From a bacterium (GTDB lineage Bacteria > Gemmatimonadota > Gemmatimonadetes > Longimicrobiales > RSA9): a DNA stretch of 64,000 bases. The stretch is taken from positions 124,001 through 188,000 of the forward strand of contig QGVH01000002.1 in the NCBI GenBank assembly GCA_003242735.1, read 5' to 3'. A program made the position numbers and the translations under genes. Shown piece by piece: positions 19,201 through 26,163 of the stretch (within the stretch, counting starts at the first letter, position 1; each line of letters opens with the position of its first letter). The notes beneath the pieces were generated by a model that was given only the letters and a program-made list of their open reading frames with translations, was not told the DNA's origin and did no database searches.

Positions 19201-19682
19201 ACGTCAAGCTCGGGATCGGCAGCACGATCACCTGGAAGGGGCTCACCCTCTACGGGCTGGTGGACTGGCAGGTTGGCGGCCTCATCCACAACGCCACGCG
19301 CCAGCGGCTCTACCAGTCGCTGCGGGCGGGCGATGTGGACCAGAGCGGCAAGCCGGACGAGCGGAAGAAGCCCATCGACTACTACCTGCGCCTGGGCTAC
19401 ACCGGGACCACGGCGGTCGAGCACTTCATCGAGCCGGGCGGCTACGTCAAGCTGCGTGAGGTCTCGGCCAAGTACACGCTCCCGCAGTCGGCCCTGGCGC
19501 GGCTCGGGCTGTCACGCCTCGGAGCCGAGCGGGTCAGCATCGCACTGATCGGGCGTAACCTCTTCACGATCACGGATTACACCGGGTTCGACCCGGAGGT
19601 GGGCTCGATCTTCTACCGTTCGGACAACTTCAATTATCCGAACTTCCGTACGTTCACGAGCAGCATCGAAGTGGTGTTCTGA
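16242..19682 (+). CDS. SusC/RagA-family TonB-dependent outer-membrane receptor with STN domain
   Basis: Large outer-membrane importer, 1146 residues. The ATG at 16242 follows AAGGAG (16230-16235) at ideal spacing and gives a signal peptide ending in GTLGAQ near residue 24. An STN domain follows (about 55-115, VSLDMRDVSLETLLDALERE), which in such receptors transmits binding to FecR. Next come a carboxypeptidase-regulatory-like domain (GRILGAVTDATTGRPIPGVQ) and the plug (MYVVDGVILSDESSLVDIDA, IESIEVVKGAAAASLYGSRA). The barrel ends with RTFTSSIEVVF and a terminal aromatic. It lies directly between fecR and susD. Substrate is unknown; the adjoining peptidase genes favour peptides or protein fragments. 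Confidence 0.95.
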   Translation: MRAPRIRRPAFALLLLFFSSGTLGAQEATILPLRTAPAAGVGSGSGEAAQRDQSPLLRRVSLDMRDVSLETLLDALEREAAIGLEYSSRVVPVNKRVTVRGADLTVQDVLAEALQGTDIEPVVTGAGSLRLVRSRKQQTGRILGAVTDATTGRPIPGVQIVVSGTRHSAIADENGRYVIANVPPGTYTVEARSIGYAPAKREGVVVGAGDATVDLAMQPSAIHLEDLIVTGVVDPISAAKIPFSVGKVTSASLPVPAADAVSSIRGKVAGVSIMNSGTPGGEQYIQLRTPTTIMKAGAPMYVVDGVILSDESSLVDIDALDIESIEVVKGAAAASLYGSRAAAGVISITTKRGKDLPEGTTRVTVRSEFGVNDVPHRISLNQSHWYKTNENGEFIDNDGNVVRVPTQRAIADDRISDNPYSGRTYDSFDAFFYPGGFQLNSVSIAQNGGKTNFMASFSNHLQRGVLREHDGYERNTLRFNLDHRIRDGVQLSLSASHVRSHRDEVVGSPLYDLLVFPPDVDLGAKGPDGKYIPFPDSTINTSNPIWRQTSRENWTERTQTLLRGAISMQPLPWLRLEADAGYDRADNTGQTYTPRGTPTSLTGESTGEIRRDVAFADALNASASASVLHRFADRLTARVTLRGLVERQKTLSFNATARDLYVGGLPILQIGQARPTVGSQQTEIRSTGYFLQAGFDYDGKYIGDLLLRRDGSSLFGPENRWNNYYRAAFAYRLSEEPWWPFRIFDEFKLRASVGTAGGRPGFADQYETYLVSYLSATRSTLGNRKLRPSFTREVEVGADMLAFGRVALELTYAQQVSKDQIVQMPQPAATGYKNRWENAGTIEGYSLEAALRADLYRGRDLHWSVNVVADRARNKITEWDRPCFISGLTRYCEGYRKGDIYGYRFIRDVSELPAIHANSTDQFQVNDDGFLVPVGAGNSWRDGLAKGLWGTTVTIDGIEYAWGLPITLKTQAMDADSLVYIGSMAPDVKLGIGSTITWKGLTLYGLVDWQVGGLIHNATRQRLYQSLRAGDVDQSGKPDERKKPIDYYLRLGYTGTTAVEHFIEPGGYVKLREVSAKYTLPQSALARLGLSRLGAERVSIALIGRNLFTITDYTGFDPEVGSIFYRSDNFNYPNFRTFTSSIEVVF

Positions 19683-19705
19683 TCCGCAACGTCAGGGATA
19701 TCGCG

Positions 19706-21265
19706 ATGCACAGGTTCTGGAAGAGTCTCGCCATCGTCGCGGCGTTCGGAGTCGCGACCGCGGGGTGCCAGGAGCTGACGGTTCCCAACCTGAACAACCC
19801 CGAGCGCGAGCGGGTGCTCCAGGAGCCGGACGATGTGGAAGCGCTGCTCGTGGGGACGTGGACGCAGGTGTGGGACCTGTGGCAGGGAGCGACCTACTCG
19901 AGCCTGGCGCTCTCGACCATCGCCGACGAGTTCACGACGACGCACGAGAACTTCGGCGCCTGGGCGCTGTCGTCCGAGCCGCGGGGCGCCTTCGACAACA
20001 CGCCCGAGTACGCGTACGCCGCGGTGGCGGAGAACCCGTACTACAACACCTATGACGCGCTCGCGAGCGTCCACGACGGGCTGGAGGCGATCCTGAAGCG
20101 CGGGATCCGCATCACGGACAGCCGGGGCAACGACCTGACGCCGCGGGCGATCGCGTTCGCGAAGTTCACCCAGGGCGCTCTGCTCGGCTACCTCGGGTTG
20201 CTGTACGACCGGGCGTTCGTCGTCACGGAGAACACGCCCATCGCGGACGCCGACAAGGTCAAGGCGATGAAGCCCTTGCCGTACCGGGAGGTGCTGGACT
20301 CGGCGATCGCGAGTCTGGAGGCGGCGCTGGAGATCGTGGCCACGCATGGTGTCACGATCCCGGGCGCCTGGGTCAAGAGCGACGACCTGAGTGCCGACGC
20401 CTTCCAGCGCCTGATCCACTCCTACATCGCGCGGTACCTCGTCTACGGCGCGCGCACTCCGGCGGAGCGTGCCGCCGTGGACTGGGCGCGGGTGATCCGC
20501 GAGGTGGACCAGGGGATCGTCTCCGACTTCGAGATCCAGGGCGGGCAAGGGCTCCAGAGCGCCTACAAGCAGTACGCGCAGAACAGCAACTGCGCCTCGT
20601 GCGTGACGTACTACGCGGACTACGACCTGATCGGCCCGGCGGACGTCTCCGGCGCCTACCAGGCGTGGCTCGCCACCCCGCTCATGGCGCGGGAGCGGTT
20701 CGACATCGTCACGCCCGACCGGCGGATCACCGGGCCGGACGGCCCACGGAGCAACGGCACGTACTTCCGGTATCTGCCCTCGACCAACCTGCGCGCCGAC
20801 CGGGGGACGTATCACTTCTCGAACTACCAGTTCTACCGGTTCCGGGGCGAGTACGGTCGGACCGCCGGCGCCCGGATCCCCGCCGTGACGGTCGCCGAGA
20901 TGCGGCTCCTGAAGGCCGAGGCGCTCTACCGGCTGGGTGATCGGGCAGGCGCCGCCGCGCTGATCAACGAGACGCGGGTCGCCAACGGGCAGTTGCCGCC
21001 CGTCACGGCGAGCGGCGTCCCCGAGGCGGCCGACTGCGTGCCTCGCACGGCCGACGGCCGCTGCGGCGACCTGTGGGACGCGCTGGTCTACGAGAAGCGG
21101 ATCGAGACCGCGGGGACGGACCAGATCGCGTTCTTCGACGCCCGCGGCTTCGGCCTGCTGAAGCCGGGTACGTTCCTGCACCTGCCCATCCCCGGCCGGG
21201 AGCTCGATGTGTACGGGTTCCCCTACTACACCTTCGGCGGTGGGGGCGAGGGGAGTGCGAACTGA
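19706..21265 (+). CDS. SusD/RagB-family surface lipoprotein
   Basis: Ligand-binding lid of the SusCD importer, 519 residues. The N-terminus has a lipoprotein signal, SLAIVAAFGVATAGCQELTV, with Cys at residue 21 and the typical following segment PNLNNPERERVLQEPDDVEA. The TPR-like SusD core and the C-terminal RagB block (RLLKAEALYRLGDRAGAAAL INETR region) are present. It starts 23 bp after susC and is followed by an intrinsic terminator, so sigma, fecR, susC and susD form the core unit. A central Cys pair (NSNCASCVTYY) is unusual and may form a disulfide or metal site. Confidence 0.94.
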   Translation: MHRFWKSLAIVAAFGVATAGCQELTVPNLNNPERERVLQEPDDVEALLVGTWTQVWDLWQGATYSSLALSTIADEFTTTHENFGAWALSSEPRGAFDNTPEYAYAAVAENPYYNTYDALASVHDGLEAILKRGIRITDSRGNDLTPRAIAFAKFTQGALLGYLGLLYDRAFVVTENTPIADADKVKAMKPLPYREVLDSAIASLEAALEIVATHGVTIPGAWVKSDDLSADAFQRLIHSYIARYLVYGARTPAERAAVDWARVIREVDQGIVSDFEIQGGQGLQSAYKQYAQNSNCASCVTYYADYDLIGPADVSGAYQAWLATPLMARERFDIVTPDRRITGPDGPRSNGTYFRYLPSTNLRADRGTYHFSNYQFYRFRGEYGRTAGARIPAVTVAEMRLLKAEALYRLGDRAGAAALINETRVANGQLPPVTASGVPEAADCVPRTADGRCGDLWDALVYEKRIETAGTDQIAFFDARGFGLLKPGTFLHLPIPGRELDVYGFPYYTFGGGGEGSAN

Positions 21266-21295
21266 GGGCCGCCAGGCCTTCGGGGCGTAAGGAAC

Positions 21296-21325
21296 GGCCG
21301 CCACGCGGAGGCGGGGCGGCCTTTT
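21296..21325 (+). terminator. Intrinsic terminator after susD
   Basis: GGCCGCC (21296-21302) and GGCGGCC (21315-21321) form a 7-bp stem followed directly by TTTT (21322-21325). It lies 30 bp after the susD stop and separates susD from the metalloprotease gene. Confidence 0.7.
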
Positions 21326-21357
21326 CATCACTGCACAACCACAGACTCCACAGCGGA

Positions 21358-23847
21358 ATGACGAAGTTCTACCAGAGCTCGGTCCTCGCGGCGGCGCTGC
21401 TCCTGGCGGCGTGCGTGCCGCACAGGCCTTCACGGCCGGCGCCCGCGAGCCCGGAACCGCGTCCTGCGGCGGAGTCGTCATCCGGCACTTCGTCGAGCTC
21501 GCGTGGGATCAAGCCGTACTCGCGCGTCATCACCCGCGATGCCGAGACGACCTCCGGCCTCTTCAAGACGCACCGCATCGGCGAGAAGCTGTACTTCGAG
21601 ATCCCGCCCGACGCGCTCGGGAAGGAGATGCTCCTGGTCGGGCGGCTGGTCAAAGGCGCGCCGCAGGTCTTCTCCTACGAGGGTTACGGCGGCGACAAGT
21701 TCACCGAGCAAGCGGTGATGTGGGAGCGCGTGGGAGACCGCGTGCTCCTCCGCCGGCTCTCGTACACCATCACGGCGGATCCCGAGGACCCCGTCGCCCG
21801 CTCGGTGGAGGCCGCGAACAACCCGGGGATCATCGCGTCCTTCCAGGTGGAGGCCTACGGCCCCGACAGCGCGGCCGTCATCGATGTGACGCGCCTGTAC
21901 ACCACGTCGGTCCCCCACGTGCAGGCGCTCGAGGGGAACATCGACGAGAAGCGCTCCTTCATCGAGCGTGCGCAGGCGTTCCCGGACAACGTCGTCGTGG
22001 AGGCGACCCAGACGGTGCCGCTCAAGGTGTCCGAGCAGTTGGCCCGGACCGGCGCACCGCAGGTGCGGAGCGTCGTCGCCCACTGGAGCATGATCCGGCT
22101 GCCGGAGGAGCCGATGCGGCCGCGGCTCTACGACGACCGGGTCGGCTACTTCACAGTGGCGCAGTACGACTTCAGCGCGCCAGAGCACCGCGCGCTGCGG
22201 CGCCAGTACATCACCCGCTACCGGCTCGAGAAGAAGGATCCCGACGCTCCGCTCTCCGAGCCGGTCCGCCCCATCGTCTACTACATCGATCCGGCGACGC
22301 CCAAAGAGTGGGTTCCCTACATCAAGCAGGGGATCGAGGACTGGCAGGTCGCGTTCGAGGCGGCCGGCTTCAAGAACGCGATCATCGCGAAGGATGCGCC
22401 GACGCCGGAGGAAGACCCGCACTGGTCGCCGGACGACGTCCGCTACACGGTGGTGCGCTGGCTCGCCTCGACGATGGAGAACGCGCAGGGCCCGCGCGTG
22501 GTGGATCCCCGGACCGGCGAGATCCTCAACGGCTCGGTGCGGATCTTCCACAACATCCTGACCGTCCTGCGCGACATGTACTTCGCGCAGGCGGCGGCGC
22601 TGGACCCGCGGGCGCGACGTCTCCCGCTGCCGGACAGTCTCATGGGCCGCCTGCTCCGCTACGTCGTCGCCCACGAGATCGGCCACACGCTCGGGCTGCA
22701 GCACAACTTCAAGGCGGCGTCCACTTATCCCGCCGACAGCCTCCGGAGCCGGAGCTGGCTGGAGCGCATGGGGCACGTGCCCTCCATCATGTCGTACACG
22801 CGGTTCAACTACGTCGTGCAGCCCGAGGACGGGATCGACCCCGAGCTGCTGGTCCCGCGGGTCGGGCCGTACGACATCTTCGCGATCCGGTGGGGCTACG
22901 CGCCGATCCCGGAGGCGACGACGCCGGAAGAGGAGCTGCCGGTGCTCGACGAGTGGGCGCGGGCGCAGGACACCGTCCCGTGGTACCGCTTCGCGACGTC
23001 GGACGCCCGGGGCGCGGACGCGGGCGAGCAGACGGAGTCGGTGGGCGCCTCCGACCCGATCCGCTCGACCCGCCTCGGCCTGCGCAACCTCGAGCGTACG
23101 GTCCCGCTGATCCTGCCCGCGGCCATGGGCTCGAGCCGCGGCAACGACGACGTGGCGCGCCTGTATCAGCGCGTCGTGCGTCAGTGGGCCACGGAGCTGA
23201 GCACCGTGGTGAAGCTGGTGGGCGGGATGGAGACGCAGGAGAAGGCCAATTCCCAGCCGGGCCCGCGTTTCGTTCCGCTCCCTGGCAAGCGGCAGCGCGA
23301 GGCGGTCGCGTTCCTCAACGAGCACGCGTTCTCCACGCCGCATTTCCTGCTCGACCCGGCGATCCTCCGGCGGATCGAGCCGGACGGCGCGCTGTCGCGG
23401 ATCCGCTCGCGGCAGGCGTCGATCCTGTCGGAGCTGCTGGACAACGCGCGTATGCTCCGGCTGATCGAGTTCGAAGCGCTGGCGACCCGGGGTGCGGACG
23501 TCTACCCGCTCGCCGACATGCTCCGGGACGTGCGGCGCGGCCTGTTCCGCGAGCTCGGCGGCGAGCAGGTGAGGATCGACCCGTTCCGGCGCAACCTCCA
23601 GTTCGCCTACCTGGAGGAAGTCGGGAACAAGCTGAAGCCGGGCTCGGGTTCGAGCGCCTCGTCCAGCTCGGGCGGGCCGCGTGTCCCGGTGCCGGATGAG
23701 GCGAAGGCCCTGCTCCGCGCGGAGCTGGCGGACCTGCGCGCGGACGTGCGGCGTGCGATCCCACGCGCCGCCGACCGCGTCACCCGGGCGCACCTGCAAG
23801 AGGTCGAACACCGGATCGCCACGCTGCTCGATCCGGACGGCCGGTAG
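21358..23847 (+). CDS. Secreted zinc metalloprotease lipoprotein (DUF5117/DUF4953 type)
   Basis: Predicted extracytoplasmic endopeptidase, 829 residues. A lipoprotein signal (SSVLAAALLLAACVPHRPS) puts the lipid-bearing Cys at residue 19, followed by a Ser/Pro-rich linker. The catalytic motif is HEIGHTLGLQHN, with His439, Glu440, His443 and a third ligand His449 as in metzincin-like enzymes, then a downstream SIMSYTRFNY that resembles a Met-turn. The order matches DUF5118, DUF5117 and DUF4953 metalloprotease-like proteins. A second Ser-rich linker (SGSSASSSSGG) lies near residue 765. The ATG at 21358 is the only start that gives a signal peptide. It sits between terminators at 21.3 and 23.9 kb, so it is its own unit beside the SusCD locus. 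Confidence 0.88.
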   Translation: MTKFYQSSVLAAALLLAACVPHRPSRPAPASPEPRPAAESSSGTSSSSRGIKPYSRVITRDAETTSGLFKTHRIGEKLYFEIPPDALGKEMLLVGRLVKGAPQVFSYEGYGGDKFTEQAVMWERVGDRVLLRRLSYTITADPEDPVARSVEAANNPGIIASFQVEAYGPDSAAVIDVTRLYTTSVPHVQALEGNIDEKRSFIERAQAFPDNVVVEATQTVPLKVSEQLARTGAPQVRSVVAHWSMIRLPEEPMRPRLYDDRVGYFTVAQYDFSAPEHRALRRQYITRYRLEKKDPDAPLSEPVRPIVYYIDPATPKEWVPYIKQGIEDWQVAFEAAGFKNAIIAKDAPTPEEDPHWSPDDVRYTVVRWLASTMENAQGPRVVDPRTGEILNGSVRIFHNILTVLRDMYFAQAAALDPRARRLPLPDSLMGRLLRYVVAHEIGHTLGLQHNFKAASTYPADSLRSRSWLERMGHVPSIMSYTRFNYVVQPEDGIDPELLVPRVGPYDIFAIRWGYAPIPEATTPEEELPVLDEWARAQDTVPWYRFATSDARGADAGEQTESVGASDPIRSTRLGLRNLERTVPLILPAAMGSSRGNDDVARLYQRVVRQWATELSTVVKLVGGMETQEKANSQPGPRFVPLPGKRQREAVAFLNEHAFSTPHFLLDPAILRRIEPDGALSRIRSRQASILSELLDNARMLRLIEFEALATRGADVYPLADMLRDVRRGLFRELGGEQVRIDPFRRNLQFAYLEEVGNKLKPGSGSSASSSSGGPRVPVPDEAKALLRAELADLRADVRRAIPRAADRVTRAHLQEVEHRIATLLDPDGR

Positions 23848-23850
23848 GGC

Positions 23851-23881
23851 GAGCGGGAGGCGGTCTGGCCGCCTCCCGCTC
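23851..23881 (+). terminator. Perfect 13-bp hairpin terminator after the metalloprotease gene
   Basis: GAGCGGGAGGCGG (23851-23863) and CCGCCTCCCGCTC (23869-23881) pair without mismatch around a 5-base loop. The tail TTGGTTTCATC is moderately T-rich. It lies 3 bp after the stop and 33 bp before the next start. Confidence 0.7.
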
Positions 23882-23913
23882 TTGGTTTCATCTCCGACCG
23901 AGGTGGAAGAAGA

Positions 23914-25587
23914 GTGAGACGCAACGCCTGGATCGGCGGCATCGCCACCGCCCTCGCCGCCTTCGTCTGCTACGCCTGCGCTGTCGGGCCGGAGCCCCGG
24001 GGCCCCGTGCCCGGCGGTGACGATCCGCTCGGAGCGGAGAACCTCGAGAACCTGCTCCGCGCCTTTGCGCACGACTCGATGCTCGGGCGGCAGCCGGGGA
24101 CGCCAGGCGAGCGCAAGGCCACGGCGTTCCTGGCCGCCGAACTCGAGAGGCTGGGGCTGGTCCCCGCGGGTGAGAACGGGACGTACTTCCAGGAGGTCCC
24201 TCTGATCCGCCGGACGGTGGACGAGGCGGCCACGACGTTCTCGGTCGACGGCGAGCCGCTCGCGTTCGGCGTCGACTTCCTCCCCGCCCTCGGGTTCGAG
24301 CCCGTGCGGGAGTTCGACGGCGCCCAGGCCGTCTACGGCGGCGTCCTGGGGCTGGACCGCGACAGACTGGAGGCGGAGGATGTCGCCGGTCGCGTCGTCG
24401 TCTTCACGCCGGCCCAGGTGGGCGGCGGCATCGTCACGCGCCCGGTCCGGCTGAACGCGAGCGGCCCGCTGGCCGGGGCGGCGGCCATCGTCGTCGTGAG
24501 TGGCCAGGAGATCTCCCCCCAGGCCGTGGAGCTGACCCGTCGCGGCACCCGCCCGCGGCTCCCCGCAGGGCGGGCGCAGGCGGAGCCGACGACGGTCCTG
24601 GTCACGCGCCGCGTCGCCGAGCGGCTCTTCGGCCGGCCGATCGAGCAGCTCGAGATCGGGCAGAGAGGAGGGCGTGTCGGCGGGCGGATCGTCTATCGCG
24701 ACGAGGCGGTGCCGGCGCGCAACGTCGTCGCCATCCTCCCCGGGGCCGATCCCGCGCGACGGGGCCAGTACGTGGCGATCGGCGCGCACAGCGATCACGT
24801 CGGCACCCGCAGCCCCGTGGACCACGACTCGGTCCGGGCCTACAACGCGGCGCTGGAGGCGCTCCAGGCACGGCTCGGGCGGCGCCCGACGGAGGCGGAG
24901 CGCGCCGCGATCCGGGTCAACGTGGACAGCCTGCGCGCCCTGCGGCCCGCGCGGGCCGACAGCGTGTTCAACGGCGCGGACGACGACGGCTCGGGCTCCG
25001 TCTCCGTGCTGGCCATCGCCCAGGCGCTGGCGGCGGCCCGGGAGAAGCCCGCGCGGTCGATCCTCTTCATCTGGCACACGGCCGAGGAGATCGGCCTGCT
25101 CGGGTCCCGCTGGTTCACCGATCACCCCACGGTGCCGCGCGACTCCATCGTCGCCTACCTCAACCTGGACATGGTGGGGCGTGGCGGAGCGGCCGACATC
25201 CCGGGCGGCGGTCCGACGTACCTCCAGCTCGTCGGCTCTCGCCGTCTCTCGACCCAGCTCGGCGACCTGGTCGAGGAGGCGAACGCCGCGCTCGACGTGC
25301 CCTTCGACTTCGACTACTCCTTCGACGCCGACGGGCACCCCGAGCGGATCTACTGCCGGAGCGACCACTGGAACTACGCGCGCTACGGGATCCCGATCGT
25401 CTTCTTCACCACCGGGCTCCACAAGGACTACCACCAGGTGACCGACGAGCCCGATTACATCGACTACCCGCACATGGCACGGGTCGCGCGGCTGGTGCAC
25501 GACCTGGCGCTCCGGATCGCGAACCTGGAGCACCGGATCGTGGTGGACCGGCCGGTCCCGGGCCCGGCCGCGGAGTGCCGCCAGTAG
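23914..25587 (+). CDS. M28-family zinc peptidase with PA-like insert
   Basis: Predicted secreted aminopeptidase, 557 residues, GTG start after an AGAAG-rich site. The N-terminus is hydrophobic with AAFVCYACAVG, so either lipidation or signal cleavage is possible. A PA-like domain is inserted near 120-240. The M28 metal ligands are visible in order: AIGAHSDHVG (His292, Asp294), NGADDDGSGS, TAEEIGLLGS (catalytic and bridging Glu), NLDMVGRGG and, near the C-terminus, HKDYHQVTDEPDYIDY. An insert of about 50 residues separates the first two motifs. It would trim peptides released by the metalloprotease upstream, completing a protein-scavenging module (inference). Confidence 0.92.
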   Translation: MRRNAWIGGIATALAAFVCYACAVGPEPRGPVPGGDDPLGAENLENLLRAFAHDSMLGRQPGTPGERKATAFLAAELERLGLVPAGENGTYFQEVPLIRRTVDEAATTFSVDGEPLAFGVDFLPALGFEPVREFDGAQAVYGGVLGLDRDRLEAEDVAGRVVVFTPAQVGGGIVTRPVRLNASGPLAGAAAIVVVSGQEISPQAVELTRRGTRPRLPAGRAQAEPTTVLVTRRVAERLFGRPIEQLEIGQRGGRVGGRIVYRDEAVPARNVVAILPGADPARRGQYVAIGAHSDHVGTRSPVDHDSVRAYNAALEALQARLGRRPTEAERAAIRVNVDSLRALRPARADSVFNGADDDGSGSVSVLAIAQALAAAREKPARSILFIWHTAEEIGLLGSRWFTDHPTVPRDSIVAYLNLDMVGRGGAADIPGGGPTYLQLVGSRRLSTQLGDLVEEANAALDVPFDFDYSFDADGHPERIYCRSDHWNYARYGIPIVFFTTGLHKDYHQVTDEPDYIDYPHMARVARLVHDLALRIANLEHRIVVDRPVPGPAAECRQ

Positions 25588-25751
25588 GCGCGCCGGCGCG
25601 GCGCCCGCCCCACCGCCTCCTGGGTTGGCCTCGACCGCTATTCTCCTGCCCCATCCCCTTGCCCATACTCCCCGCGCACACCGCTGCGGCGCGCAGGGGG
25701 CAACGGGGGATGGCCGCCGCGGATCGGGACACTCAACCCAGGAGGCGGACG

Positions 25752-26147
25752 ATGAGTCGCTCGGTCAACAAGGTGATCCTGGTGGGGAACGTGGGTCGGG
25801 ACCCGGACGTCCAGATGACGGCGTCCGGGACGAAGGTGGCGCACCTGTCGCTGGCGACGAGCCGGCGCGTGCCACGCAACGGCGGCTACGAGGAGCGCAC
25901 GGAGTGGCACCGCCTCACGCTCTGGGACCGGCTGGCGGAGCTGGCCGAGAACCACATCCGCAAGGGCGACCGGCTGTACGTCGAGGGGCGGATGGAGTAC
26001 GACAGCTACGAGAAGAACGGCGTCACCATCCCGACGGCGGAGGTCGCCGTGCGCGAGCTCGTGCTCCTCAGCGCGCCGCGCGGGGCGCCGGACCTCGAGG
26101 GGGCCGAGGTCGGCGCCGACGACGCGGCAGCAGACGACGACGGCTGA
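25752..26147 (+). CDS. ssb: Single-stranded DNA-binding protein
   Basis: OB-fold protein that coats single-stranded DNA in replication and repair, 131 residues. The N-terminal 110 residues match bacterial SSB: SVNKVILVGNVGRDPDVQMT, the WHRLTLWDRLAELAENHIRK block and the LYVEGRMEYDSY strand. The acidic tail EGAEVGADDAAADDDG is short and lacks the usual DDDIPF end, so binding to SSB partners may differ. AGGAGG at 25740-25745 lies 6 bases before the ATG and fixes the start. An open frame upstream is not used. Confidence 0.94.
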   Translation: MSRSVNKVILVGNVGRDPDVQMTASGTKVAHLSLATSRRVPRNGGYEERTEWHRLTLWDRLAELAENHIRKGDRLYVEGRMEYDSYEKNGVTIPTAEVAVRELVLLSAPRGAPDLEGAEVGADDAAADDDG

Positions 26148-26163
26148 GCCGCGGCGTCCGCTC

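Noticed and set aside
15315..19424. Minus-strand open frame of 1369 codons opposite fecR and susC
   Set aside because: It is Arg/Asp/His-rich without any family motif and mirrors the codon bias of clear plus-strand genes. Such long antisense frames are expected at this GC content.
21478..25533. Minus-strand open frame of 1351 codons opposite the two peptidase genes
   Set aside because: No domain, signal peptide or start signal; it is the mirror frame of two strongly supported genes.
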